From the NCBI GenBank assembly GCA_036924085.1, contig JAVGWX010000011.1:29772317-29836316 (forward strand): a stretch of DNA of 64,000 nt. The letters run 5' to 3'. Positions 39,377 to 50,604 of the stretch are shown here, in pieces. The notes beneath the pieces are model-generated. The model had not been told where the DNA came from. It did not search any database and saw only the letters and a program-made list of their open reading frames with translations. A program made the position numbers and the translations under genes. Position 1 is the first letter of the stretch; every line of letters starts with the position of its first letter. This DNA comes from Ariolimax columbianus. Its lineage: Eukaryota; Mollusca; Gastropoda; Stylommatophora; Arionidae.

Positions 39377-42300
39377 CTTCTTCTTCTTCTGCGTACACAG
39401 TCAGACAGTAACCATTATTTTCTCGAAAAAAGCGGCGGTCATCCTGAGACTCTCGCCACTACCATAGAGCTTGTCTTGCAGTTCCACTGGCAATGGCCAC
39501 ATCTGCTCTCTCTGATCCTCGTATGTCGGGCAGTTCTGCAGCAGATGTTCAGTGGTCATTTTACCAGTACCGCACGGGCATTCGTCGGTACACCCTATCT
39601 TCAATTTGTTGAAGAGGTGGTACCTCAGTCCGTTGTGGCCAGTGCGAAGTCTGAAGACAACGACCTGCTCTCTTCGGTTCAACTGGTAATAGGCATCGTT
39701 TTTGGTGTAACCAGTATGTTCGGTTTCCCATTTGGACATGTACCTGGCTTTGATAAGCCGTTTTGACTCTTCGTACGTCATACTGGTATCTATTTGTGGT
39801 AGCCTTGCACCTTCTTTTGCCAGTCTGTCTGCCTCCTCGTTGCCTTGGATGTTGCAGTGTGACGGAACCCACTGTACCACTACCCTTTTTGGTGCGGACT
39901 GTTGGCACAGTTTGCAGAGTGCTGCTCTTAAGTCATTAAGCTCAGTGTTTTTCTGGCTTTTTAGCGCTGTGACTACTTCGAGAGCATCTGTCAGCAGGAC
40001 TATATGGCTCTCATTTTCACTGTGTGTTACCATTTCTTCCACTGCCGCCCTCAGTGCCTCTGCCTCTGCTCTGAAATTGCTCGTGTACTTACCAGTAGCG
40101 AATGACAGTGTTATTTTTCTGCCATTTGGTAGGTTCAGGAATGCTCCTGCCCCTCCGTTCTGTGTAGTGTTTGTTACAGAACCGTCGGTGTATGCATGGG
40201 TCCAGTCCATGCTTGGGTAGCTTTTCGTTATGAAGCTTAAGGTAGTGTCTCTCCTTTCTTTTTCGGTCTGGCAGTTTTTGTTTGCAATACCTGGTATATT
40301 TTCTACCACCTCTGGAAATATATCCTGCCTCCAAGTAGGTTTTCGTACAGTAGTGATGGGTTTTGGTGTTGTTAGTGCGTTTATGGGATCTTCGTGCATC
40401 TTTGCTTTGGCTATTTCTGCAAAGTTTCTCCGCTTTAGTTTCCCAGTTCCCAAATTGTTTAGCCTCTGGTACATTGGATGGTCCGTCAGTCTTCGGAGTT
40501 TCTCTGACTGCAGCTGGGCTCTGCAGTCTCTTCTGTCGGTCATGGATTGCAGTTTTGTAATCTTTTCAAGTTCTACAATTGGCGTTGACTTCATGCCACC
40601 TGTTATGATTCTCATGGCTTGGTTTTGAAGTTTGTTAACTTTATCGAAGTTCGCCTTCGCTGCTGTTGTCCATGCCGCGATGCCATACTCGAGAACTGGT
40701 CTCACTCTTCCAGTGTACAGTTTCTTTAGTATGCCTTCGTCTGCTCCCCAGCTTGTGCCAGCAAGTTTCCTCATGATCGCCATTCTTTCTCTGGCTTTCA
40801 TTCGGTTTCTCTCAATCTGACTTTTCCATGTCATGCGCCGATCAAATGTGACTCCCAGATAGGTTGGGTTGTCGTTTGGCTGCAGGATTTTGCCATTTAG
40901 GCTTAATTTGGTACTTTGGGGTTTTAATGAGAGCGAGAATATTGTGCACGTGGTTTTCTCCTCGTTTATTTTGACCAGCCATGAGTTCGCCCACTCTTCC
41001 AGCGATGTTAGGGCCGTTTGCATCCGATTTCTTGCTATGGTGAGATTCTTTTCAGAGGTCCACATAGCCAGATCGTCTGCAAACATTGAGCTATGGACTC
41101 TTCTTGGTATATTCTCTGTAATATCGTTTATATATACCAGGAAGAGTGTGGGTGATAGTACTCCCCCTTGGGGTACTCCCTGCTCGAGTGTCACCTTTTT
41201 GCTCATCTGCCCTTGTACTTGGACTCTGGCCGTTCTTTGTTTGAGGTAGTGGTTGATCCACTTGTACATCTTCCCACAAACATCACTTCTTCTTAGCTTG
41301 ACTCTAAGTCCATCCTTCCAGACTTTGTCAAATGCCTTTTCCAGATCCACCCAAACAGCTACTGTGTGTTTCTGTGCCTGGTAGGCATCTTCTATCTCCT
41401 GGGCTATGAGGATGACCTGGTCCTCAGTGGATCTGTGCTGTCTAAAGCCGGCTTGCTGTGGAATTAGTATTCGTTTTTCTTCCAGATGCCACATCAGTCT
41501 GGTGTTTATCATCCGTTCCATCAGCTTGCCGACACAGCTCAGTAGGCTTATGGGCCTGTATCCATTCGGATCTGTTTTGTCCTTTCCTGTTTTTGGTACT
41601 GGTACCAGTATTGCATCTTTCCATGCCTGGGGTACAATACCCCTTTTCCAGCTTTGGTTCAGGACTGATAGTAGTTTTTCCTTCGCTGTTTGGCCCAGCC
41701 CCATCAGCATTTCGTTTGTTATCCCGTCTTTTCCGGGAGATTTCCTTCTCTTTAGTGTTCTCATAGCCTCTTCCATTTCGCGCATTGTTAGTTTGGCCAT
41801 CATGTGCTCTTCAGGAGCCGTATTTATGTTTTCGTGCCCCTTTAGCTCTTCGCTAATGTCTGTATGCTTATCTGCAGGGACCTCGATGTGGTTTGCTCTG
41901 GCATAGTGATCGACAAAGGCGTTTGCGGCTTTCTTACCTGTGATCAAGTTCTCGCCTTGCTTGATAGTAATTTGTTTATTTGACGGGGTTTCGTCGTTCA
42001 TGGCTCTGACTAGCTTCCATAGCTTGTTCCCTTCTTTGTCCAGGTTTAAACTTTCCGTTTTATTTTTCCAACTTTCTCTTGCTGTTTGCTTGAGAGTGTG
42101 TTTGTACTTCGCCGCGGCGGCTTTGAGGGCGATGTTTGCCTCCACGGATTTTTCTCGTTCTGCCATGTTCCTAGCATTTGTTACTGCATCTTCCACTTTC
42201 TGTAACTCATCATTCCAGTAGGGCTTATAGTTTTTCCTAGCTCCTCTTGGGATGGTTTCAGTGGCGGCTTGCATTATTGCCTTGCTTAGGCTCTCTACCA

Positions 42301-42820
42301 TGGGCTTCATTTTGGTGTTTCGTGTGTTGATGGTTTCACACAGCCCATCTGTCAGGATTGCAAATCTGTCCCAGTCGGCTCGTTTGTAATTCCAACGTGG
42401 GAGCGGTTTTGTTTCCTGTGGGCCTACTTCCATGTCAATGGTTAGCCTGATCGGCCTGTGGTCGCTACCTGCCAGTTGGTTTAGCACCTGGCGGTCTATT
42501 TTATAGTGTATGTCCTGTGTGGAGAAGGCCAAATCTGGAGTCGAGGTGGTATGCCATGTTCTTGAATAGAAGCTAGGGCTATCCTCCGGCCTATTGATTA
42601 GGGAGAGATTTGCATCTATCTCCCAATCTTCCACTTCGTCACCTCTGCTGTCTGTGTCAGAGTATCCCCATCTCTCCGAGTGGCTGTTGAAATCTCCAAC
42701 CACTATGCAGTTGGAGTCTCTGACCTCCATACTCGAGAGCGATAGGTCTCTGTTTGGTGGTCCGTACAGATTGAAAATGCGGAGCTTCGTCTCTTGAGCC
42801 ATTATGTCAACTCCTACAAT
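39377..42820 (-). mobile_element. LINE copy 2, 5'-truncated, with perfect target duplication
   Basis: Nearly identical to LINE copy 1 (offset 35409 for 3992-4811 and 35718 afterwards). It ends in the same CTT-run tail (39377-39390) and is cut at its 5' side inside the endonuclease domain. Flanked by a perfect 13-bp duplication TACTGGGACATAT (39364-39376 and 42821-42833). Located in intron 1, in the sense of the host gene. It retains the 309 bp missing from copy 1. The close match and perfect duplication point to a recent insertion. Confidence 0.95.
39401..42820 (-). pseudogene. LINE polyprotein, 5'-truncated (endonuclease partial, RT, RNase H)
   Basis: The reading frame is open from the truncation point to the stop at 39401, about 1140 LINE-derived residues. 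The first residues of the open frame (from 42928 to 42821) come from flanking DNA. Missing are the first endonuclease motifs (LQWNAEG, QETHL); present are GDFNSH, TPDLAFS and SDHRPI, the RT with QGVPQGGVLSP and FADD, the linker lost from copy 1 (DCRAQLQSEKLRRLTDHPMY onward), RNase H (AYTDGS, AEAEALRAA, GNEEADRLAKEG) and the Cys/His end. Without the N-terminal endonuclease it should be inactive, although RT and RNase H look intact. Confidence 0.92.
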
Positions 42821-42833
42821 TACTGGGACATAT
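42821..42833. repeat. Target-site duplication, right (LINE copy 2)
   Basis: TACTGGGACATAT, identical to 39364-39376. It marks the 5' truncation junction. Confidence 0.95.
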
Positions 42834-43154
42834 AAATTAGGTGTTCTGGGTCCTGTACAGCCCCCCACATTCGTAATATTCATCATCTGTATATCCTCAC
42901 TTTTCAGGTTAGACCCACATCTGGACACACCTGTTCAGAGTTCACATAGTATATGACAAATAATGTCCTGGCATAAATTCTTTGATCATCTAACCTTCAG
43001 TTCTTTTGGCGCCACTTTTCTATGTGGTTTCTCTCGGGGGTTCTGTTCTGGGGGGCTGTACAGTCTGCAAAAAACTTTTCCCTCAATTTCAGTTGTATTC
43101 TTTCTGGTGTATGTCTGTGATCACAGGACTGCTTTTGTCTTTCAAATTAGTTAA

Positions 43155-43350
43155 AGAGGCACATGGCTGAATAGTTTCAATGCCTGCCTGCTGACAAATA
43201 TGGCAGCAGATCGAATCCTTGGTAAGACATGTTTTTCTGTTGGGGGTGAAATAAACAAACATAGCCAGCCCACAACGTGGCAGCAGTAGTGGCAAAGCAG
43301 ACTGTGGTCCTCTGCCTAAAAACCCCAGCAATGGGAATAAAATCGTATTA
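43155..43350 (+). repeat. SINE-B copy, next to exon 1
   Basis: Box A TGGCTGAATAGTTTCAATGC, box B AGATCGAATCC, then TTTTTCTGTTGGGGGTGAAA and AAACCCCAGCAATGGGAATA. It ends about 30 nt from the exon 1 donor. Confidence 0.75.
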
Positions 43351-43378
43351 CAGTACAGTACTTTGTTAGTGTAACTAC

Positions 43379-43470
43379 CTGACATGCATGCCTTGTTCCA
43401 TTTCTTCATCTGAAATGGTTTCATACTCATCTTCCTCATTAAAAAGAATAAATTTGGAAGCAAACTCCAT
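43379..43470 (-). CDS. vWA gene exon 1 (start codon, acidic N-terminus)
   Basis: This exon encodes 30 codons plus two bases, starting MEFASKFILF and ending EEMEQGMHV. The ATG at 43470 has a good context (GAGCC before ATGG), and an in-frame TGA lies two codons upstream, so the start is well fixed. The donor reads AG|GTAGTT, in phase 2. The peptide is rich in Glu and Asp and has no signal sequence. Joining to exon 2 makes a Ser codon from AG+T and continues the acidic stretch, which is the main support for this exon. No promoter motif was recognised upstream. Confidence 0.78.
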
Positions 43471-43724
43471 GGCTCAAATGTGTGTTTCTCGTCTATCTGT
43501 ATCAAAAGATAATGTCATAGAAAGTCAATCAAAAACTCTTCAGCCTCATGCAAAACATAGGTCCTCAACAAATATATAATCAACATAAACATTGATCAGC
43601 TACCAGCCACTCCCAACTCTATCCACATTCATTCAATGCTCCCTCTATTTGCCCTCACTTCCTGTCTCCAGGTGTGATAAGGTATGCCTCACTATTTCCC
43701 ACCAGGCACCAGTGCAGACATGAA

Positions 43725-43935
43725 GCATGTAGCCTAGTTGATAGTGAGCTAGCCGACTTGCTAGACTGGGATTACAGCGGGCCAGGGTTCGAAATCACGG
43801 ATGGATAGAAACAAATTTGGGACGTGTTGTAAATAGGTACCTGAAGTATGAGATGGGGAAGGTAAAACAGCAAGGAAGGCAACTTGCCACCCCACATCAC
43901 ATAGGCTGCGGTTTAGTACATGAATTCATCCTCGG
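43725..43935 (+). repeat. SINE-D copy
   Basis: tRNA-like head with TAGCCTAGTTGATAGTGAGC and box B GGGTTCGAAATC, body with AAATAGGTACCTGAAGTATG and GGTAAAACAGCAAGGAAGGC. Upstream of the host gene start. Confidence 0.7.
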
Positions 43936-44940
43936 TGGAAATTGGTCATGTGACTGATCTTTACCTTTTTTACCAGTGCAGACACTTCTGAGCAATGCTA
44001 CCAGTATCCCTCAAATTGTGGCCTGAGCAATGCTACCAGTATCCCTCAAGATGTGGCCTATCTATTCATCTCAGATGCCACTGATAGTTGGTTTGCCCTA
44101 CACCACATTTGTGACTTTATCCTAACACTTCAAACCCAAAATTATGGGCAGGCAGCCATTCAAATTCCTGCACCCTTCTTGTTTAATAAAAAGTACTCAC
44201 GGAACATTTGTAAATCTCAAGTTGAAATTTTTTTAATACTCATGATAAACAGAACATGCTCAAGTAGAAACAGAATACTAAATGAGAAAAGTAGAAAGCT
44301 CAAGGAAATGTACAATGGAGAAATAGAAGATTTCACACCACAACTTACTATATAAAGTATGCTTTTTCAAACAAATAAAATGAAACTGGTCATTCAGCTT
44401 GAAGAATGACATTACGAGCAGTTATTTATTACAATGCAGCCTCAAACTACTGAATATATTTTCTCTTTTTTAAAAGATCAAGTCTTGTTACCATTGTAAC
44501 CTAACTGGTATGCCGTAAGAGTTGACAAAGGAGTTGAGCATTGGGCCAGCTATTTATCCGTTATAAACTATGAGCCACACAAAAATGTAAAGAGGACATC
44601 TACACCCCATGGCAGAATGGGAGCAACTAAAGCAGGTCATTTTTTATTTTTTTTTACACCAGGAGAGAAACAAATATTGCAAAGTTTTTACAAATGCCCA
44701 AGTGTGCAGTAAACGATTAAATTTGAGAAACACACAATTAAATGGTCTGGACATATAAGAATTCCTCTTAATCAAATCCCGTCCCTCCTCTCAGTGCATA
44801 GGCCATCGACATCTCGCCAGCGTGCGTCGTCCTGGGCTGCTCTTTATGCGTCTCCGGGTGTAATTTCATTTTACCTGCTAACATTCTCTTCACGTATTTT
44901 TGTGTCTACCTCTTTCCCACTGAGGATTCCATGTAAGAGC
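43936..44940. other. Unassigned stretch
   Basis: Contains a 100-codon plus-strand ORF (44053-44355) with no recognisable domain, and a 34-bp tandem duplication around GAGCAATGCTACCAGTATCC (43991-44050). No gene is called. Confidence 0.35.
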
Positions 44941-44944
44941 CCTC

Positions 44945-45110
44945 TTCTGCGTTCGTTCTCAATCTCCTGCTACTAAGCCCTGAACAGAGTTTTGCAATTA
45001 GCAGGATGTAGTCCAGAGAACGGTATGCGTTGTCGCTAGTTTACAGTTTGACTGCGATATTTGCACCTTTCGGTCCGACAAATCCATCTTCGGCAGATGT
45101 AAGAGCTTAT
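44945..45110 (-). repeat. Dispersed repeat G fragment
   Basis: CGTTCTCAATCTCCTGCTAC, GCAGGATGTAGTCCAGAGAA, GACTGCGATATTTGCACCTT. Confidence 0.72.
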
Positions 45111-45639
45111 TTGGCTATGTTAGACTGTGCCTTCCGCAGTGTATGTCCTATTCAGTCCCATTTTCTTCGCTTAATTTGTTGTTCCAATTGCTAGTGTCTT
45201 TCTCACAAGTCTTCATTTCTCACCAGATGATGCGTTTTACACAACAAAAACCTATAGCTCCAGACAGAAGGGATTCAGAGGGAGAAGAAAACCAAGAAAA
45301 TTATGAATCAATCTTGTTATAGAAAAACTATAAAGGCATGGATAGAAAATAATAATGGTCACACACATTGTGCATGAAGGAAGATTACACCTCATGTCTA
45401 TTAACATAAGTGGACGGACAAGATTGAAGAATTTAAATTGTGGACGGACAAGATTGAAGAATTTAAATAAACAGCAGCTGGTAATTTAGTGGTTAGAATA
45501 ATTGTATTGTTTCTCACAATAAAGCAAGAAAAGAGTGTGTGGCCCAGTGCAATAAGCTTCAACTGACATTGGTAGGCCAAGATTAAACTGCTGAGTTAGG
45601 TCCAGCAAAGCAGCAGGCAATAGAAAAGGTCACCCAACA
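45111..45639. other. Unassigned stretch
   Basis: A short duplicated segment, TGGACGGACAAGATTGAAGA (45411 and 45441 regions). Nothing else was recognised. Confidence 0.35.
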
Positions 45640-45945
45640 TGATGAATGCCCACAGTGAGTTAGATTACTCTTTTGTGCAGCCTGAAAAGGGTGTTAAGTG
45701 GCAGGTTGCAGTAGCTTTGCTCACATCCAAAGCATGCTGATGAACGTGAGCCAGGGTCCACTAGGTGGGTGTGCTATGCTTGGATTCACCTGTGTTTGTT
45801 GATTAACTACTACGGGGATCACTTCGATTCACCCATCTCGCTAGCCAGGATGCTACAAATACAGCCGGTTTCCATTGAGACCTGCGTGGAAGCGACGTAG
45901 GGACTTGACCAGTATATTTTCCTAACATGTCCGAACAGTTTGTTT
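45640..45945. repeat. Dispersed repeat D
   Basis: Colinear with 2205-2515 and, at its right end, with 36540-36700: AATGCCCACAGTGAGT, GGTGTTAAGTGGCAGG, AAGCATGCTGATGAACGTGA, AACTACTACGGGGATCA, GACCAGTATATTT. Confidence 0.6.
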
Positions 45946-46175
45946 TGCCGGATAAAGCTGCCAAGACTCGTCTAACAATAGGTTGCAACAGAGCAGACTG
46001 GCTAAGGGATCAATGAGGGCAGAGTAATCCTGTATCCATAAAAATGGTGTCAGACCTAATGGTGCAAATATTACAGCAAAATTGTAATCTATCAACAATG
46101 CATTCCGTACTCCGGACAACATCCTGCTACTTGCAAAGCCCTTTTCAGGGCTTGGTAGCGGGCGATTGAGAACAA
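45946..46175 (+). repeat. Dispersed repeat G fragment
   Basis: Opposite in orientation to most copies: GGTTGCAACAGAGCAGACTG, GGTGCAAATATTACAGC, CATTCCGTACTCCGGACAAC, GGCTTGGTAGCGGGCGATTG. Confidence 0.65.
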
Positions 46176-46879
46176 ATGAAGTATGTTTAGTCAGACCAGA
46201 CACTAGTCCCCCCCCCTCCTCCCCCAACCTCAATTTAAAGACATTGCATAAGTTTTCACTTCATGATTATATATATCAAACTAACAGTTGTATGATACTC
46301 AACGCACTTGCTTTGAATTTGTTTGGTTTGAGTGGCAGTGAGGTTAGAAGGCTTACTTCTTATGGTCATGATACATAGTTCACTCTGAGGTAAAGACATG
46401 TTCTAGTCTACCCAACTATCAATCCAAGGCAGTTAGGCACTGGTCCCAACAAAGTTTAGACTGTTTAATTAAATCTCATACTTCAACCCCTACGGATGAA
46501 TCTGCTAAGGGACCATTACTTATATATTTTGTTTAACCGATTCACTCTGTGGAGCCGAACATTGATTTTATGGTTGTTTTCACAAAATTGCATATTTTCC
46601 CATTCCTAGTTCTAAAATCTCAAAGTCCAGATTTTGTACTTTTCATTTCTGGAAAAGTTGATACACGCAATGTGAATCTTAACGAAAATGTGTTGTAATT
46701 TCATACTTGGATTCCAGAAAATTATTTGGTCAGCCATGAATCCAAGACATCAGCTAGAGCAAATAGAGTTTCTACAGTACAGACATGGAAATGGTTAAGA
46801 TTATATTATCGCTATCCGGTACAGATAGTGATGAATATATCAATTACTGTGCTAGCAGCACTACAATTTCTTTCTGTTC
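46176..46879. other. Unassigned stretch
   Basis: No motif was recognised. A C/T-rich run sits near 46206-46226. Confidence 0.35.
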
Positions 46880-48990
46880 TGTTTGTTTCTAAGAATCAAC
46901 GTCACTGCACTCCGGGCATACTCATAGGTGCTCAGTCTCATCAAATGGCGTAAGGTATGGATGCTGATGGTCCTTGTAGCTCGCTGGTTGTACACGCTCC
47001 TGCGCCCCACTCCGATCGAATCTCGTTTAAATGTCGAAAATTTGCAGTCTGTGGATTGCTGCTTCATCTATTGCGGTGTCCTCATCCAGCAGGCGGTCTT
47101 TGATTGATTTCAAAATGTCACATCTGTCCATCACCAATGTGCCCATGGTGCTTGTGAAGCCAAGATGGTCAGCTCTTTCATTGCCCTGAACCCCGGCATG
47201 AGCAGGACAGTAGATCCCGGTCAGCGCCTGGAGGTTTGAGGCCTCAACAGCAGCTATCCACTCGTACCTAAGCCATCCATTCTGTACTTTCTTAAGTACG
47301 GCTTGCGCGTCTGTCACGATGGCTGCCTTTATTATAGAAGTCTCATATCCATTTCAGTGCTGAGGTCACTGCTTCCGTCGCCATTCTCATACTGGAGGTT
47401 GTTGACATGTATGCCCTACTGCGCTCAGCACCTCTCCTCTCACTCTAGCCGAGAAACCACAGCCTGATGTCCCACTGCGCACGACTGATCCGTCGGTGTA
47501 TGACAGCGACACTCTCCTGAGTGTTCTCAGTTAGCTGATTTACCTCGTGCTCTGCTCTCCCATTGTTCCATTCTCTGCATTCCTTGCCTAAGGTTATGAT
47601 GACTCTCTGGTACTCTATCATTCTATCACCAGTGTGGACCCATTCTTCCCCTTTGGCTATCATCTTAGCTGGAGTAACGTGTCCGATTGTAGTCTCAGCC
47701 TGTGCCATCCATGACGACCCTCTCTTCATTCTTGATCCCTTGATGTCTGAGATACTACTGTGCAGAGGGTGTCGAGTGTCTGTGGTGACACGCATATAGG
47801 CTTTGACTTGTGCCAGTTTATGTCTGGATGTCACCGATAACAATCCCAACATGTACCGCATCATCACAATCGGGATATCTCTAGTGCAGCCCAGAACCAG
47901 ACGCATACCTTCATTCTGGATGCGGTCCAACCTTACACACTGTGTTCTTGATAGTGTGAGGATGCCTAGTACGTAACCGATGACAAACACGACCTGACGA
48001 AATAGGATGAACAGGAGGTGTTCCAAGTCGGCAGCAGCCATGGTCTTGAGTGCTCCTACATCTCTTGCATCTTTGTACGATGTGGTCAACATGGCAGTTA
48101 TAGGAAAGATTGCGATCAAATGTCACTCCGAGGTATTTCAACCTGTGACATCTGTCGATGGTGCAACCATCAAAAGTGATGCCCGGGAGTTCAGCCTTTA
48201 CTATGGAATTATTCAAAGAGCACCACATCATGCTGATATCCAACTAACCAGCCACAGGTTTAAACCACACTGCTGCAGACAGGTAATTAAGGTCCCAAAA
48301 TCAACACAGTTGTATGCGTCTTCCTGGTCGAGTGCCATAATGACTGTTTCTTGCTTTGACTGAAACCCCTCGTACACATCACACGTGAAAGTTCCCCAGG
48401 TCTCCTTCGCTGTTCTATAGTTGCCCAGCGTATCAGGTAGAATCTGCTCCCGTTCAAGGTAGGCCATTATTTTCCTGGCCACTATCTTCAAGCAATTTGC
48501 CATATACATTTTGTATGGTGATTATTCGATAGCTGCCGAGAAGCGTGGAGTCCTTATCAAGATTAGGCAGTGGGCATAGATAGCTATGAAGCCAGTCTTC
48601 AGGCACATATGCCTTCTCTATATTGTGGTTGAGCTTCATATTTCTTCTATCTGTCTCATCCAACTGCTTGATGTGGCAATACTGAACTCCATCAGGAGCT
48701 GGGGCTGTGTTTTTGCTTGTACGTAGGCTATTTACGAACTCTGCCTCAGTGATAAGGTCTACATAAGCCTCTCCCCTGATGGCTGCATCTAAGATGCCTC
48801 TCCAAGTTTCCTGACGGACATCTGTCGCCTTTGTCAGTCTGGGCAACATATTGACTGAAAAAACTTAGACCCTTCTCTTCAACTGTCTTTAGGAGCCTTC
48901 CTGTGGTGTCTTGAATGTTGGAATAAGCTGGCTTGTTTGTCCATTCACCTTTCGATGCATGTGCCAGAACTTCTGGAGGGTATTATTTCT
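46880..48990 (-). pseudogene. RNase H LINE of a second family (decayed, near-complete 3' half)
   Basis: Minus-strand pieces in order: LRTSKNTAPAPDGVQYCHIK and RRNMKLNHNIEKAYVPEDW (RT start), SYRIITIQNVYGKLL, VIMALDQEDAYNCVDF, then LKYLGVTFDRNLSYNCHVD, CVRLDRIQNEGMRLVLGCTR, a thumb/linker region, and an RNase H end GIYCPAHAGVQGNERADHLG. Frames shift repeatedly and the active-site block is missing. Its RNase H part recurs at 52255-53010. The family differs from the 3968-9012 LINE. Confidence 0.72.
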
Positions 48991-49620
48991 TGGTATATTC
49001 TCTGTGATGTTTATATACACCAGGAAAAGTGGGTGACAGTACCCCCCCCCCCCTTTGGGAGTACTCCCTGCTCAAGTGTCACCTTTTTGCTCATCTGCCC
49101 TTGTACTTGAACTCTGGCTGTTCTGTTTTTGAGGTAGTGGCTGATCCATCTGTTCATTTTTCCAGATACTTCACTTCTTCGTAGCTTGACTTTAAGTCCC
49201 TCTTTCCACACCTTGTCAAATGCCTTATCTAAATCCACCCAAACCACTACTGTGTGTTTTTTCCTCCTGGTAAGCATCCTCAATTTCCAGGGCTATGAGA
49301 GCGATCTGGTCCTCAGTGGATCTGTGCTGTCTAAAACCTGCTTGCTGTGGAATTTTTTTCTTCCAGATGCCACATCAGTCTGGTGTTTATCATACACTCC
49401 ATCAGTTTTCCTACACAGCTCAGTAGACTGATAGGCCTGTATCCATTTGGATCTGTTCTATCTTTTTCTTTCTTTGGTACTGGTATAAGTACAGGGTCTT
49501 TCCATGCCTGCAGTACAATTCCCCTTTTCCAGCTTTGGTTTAGGACTGATAGTAACTTCCTCGTTGCTGTTTGGCCCAACCCCATCAGCATTTCGTTTGT
49601 TACCCCATCTTTTCCAGGTA
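48991..49620 (-). pseudogene. Diverged RT fragment related to the 3968-9012 LINE
   Basis: Encodes pieces matching that LINE with substitutions: MLMGLGQTATRKLLSVLNQS, PNGYRPISLLSCVGKLMECM, VVWVDLDKAFDKVWKEGLKV, HYLKNRTARVQVQGQMSKKV and LEQGV, broken by frameshifts near 49060, 49260 and 49360. Truncated at both ends, so only RT blocks 1-4 remain. An older subfamily of the same lineage. Confidence 0.8.
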
Positions 49621-49639
49621 CGTGTATCTGAATACCTGT

Positions 49640-50400
49640 TTGGCTTTCCTGTGTCTGGTGTGTTTGGTGTGTTTTCCTCTGGGTATAAAGCCAGATAGAC
49701 TTGGGTTAAAAAATGTACGGATAGGCTACTGGAATTGCCGCAGCGCTACACAACGCGAAGTGATTCTCCAAAAATTGGTGTAGTTTCGATATATTCATGA
49801 TCCAGGAGACCTGCTTGAAGGAGAATGTTACCATCAAGTGTCCAGGATACAGATGCTACAATAATCCATGCGGGCCCGGTAAGCGGGGACTGGCGATGTA
49901 TGTGAAGCAAGAACTTCCCCCCCCCCCCCCCCATACATGGAGAGATACTAGCAACTGTAAAATTGAGGATGTCGAGATACAAGGGATTGAAGTAACAATC
50001 AACCACCAAGAATGGAGAATCAACGTATACGCTCACATAGATCACCTGTTCTAGGACGTAAAGTTGGAATTTCTGTCGGAATTGTCAGTCACAGAGCAAA
50101 AAGTGCCTCATTGCAGGTGACTTTAATGCTAGGTCAAAGGAGTAGGGAAATGTCACTGAAAATAGGCGGGGGGGGGGGGGGGGGGGGGGGGCTTGAGCCA
50201 GGCATTAGTCCACACAAACCTCACTTTGGTGAATGACAGACGTCCATCTAGAATAGCATCTCGACCGGGAGATACGGATGGGGGTCATCGACCTGGTTCT
50301 TATATCCAGTGATGTTGCTCCGTCCCACGCTGGGACGTATTAGGGCACAAGAGAGCGACCACCTGCTGTGTGTCGTACAATTTCTTTATCTAGTCTTAGT
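49640..50400 (+). pseudogene. LINE endonuclease fragment with homopolymer runs
   Basis: Plus-strand pieces give RIGYWNCRSATQREVILQKL, MIQETCLKENVTIKCPGYRC, RGLAMYVKQEL, GDFNAR, GVIDLVLIS-like and ESDHLL. These are the ordered motifs of an apurinic-type endonuclease domain of a third LINE family. It contains C16 (49917-49932) and G24 (50168-50191) runs. Frameshifted and 3'-truncated. Confidence 0.7.
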
Positions 50401-50604
50401 CCTAAGTCAAGTGATGAAAGTGAATGTATCTGTTGATGGGAGTGCAGTGCACTCCTTTACCCGAAGCAATGGCAGTAACAGTTCCATAAAGATCTAGATC
50501 ATGCTGTGATGCTAGTGTGTATAACAAATGTATGTGTGTACATGTTTTTGAATGTAGCAGGAAAATTCTTTCTGGATGTATGTAAATTGTTAAGACTGGC
50601 ATTG

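Larger units (their letters stand above)
3251..43470 (-). other. Split host gene: zinc ribbon plus vWA domain protein (8 visible exons, 3' end missing)
   Basis: Eight exons on the minus strand join without a frame break into 398 residues. Intron phases run 2, 1, 1, 0, 0, 0, 2 and exon lengths are 92, 50, 126, 164, 192, 219, 152 and 201 nt. Residues 1-47 are acidic. Residues 126-151 form a CxxC-x18-CxxC zinc ribbon like that of Sec23/Sec24. From about residue 170 there is a vWA domain with a complete MIDAS set: DTSGS at 198-202, Thr339 in GGATALGPAL, and Asp365 in CTDG. A vWA domain with MIDAS normally binds a divalent cation and a protein partner. No signal peptide is seen, so an intracellular protein is likely. 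The closest group I can recall is the family often named circularly permutated Ras protein 1. No Ras motif is visible here, so that name is only a suggestion. The next exon should begin in phase 2 and was not found in 1-3250. Confidence 0.88.

Noticed and set aside
44053..44355. 100-codon plus-strand ORF
   Set aside because: No domain, no upstream signals, AT-rich low-complexity codon content.
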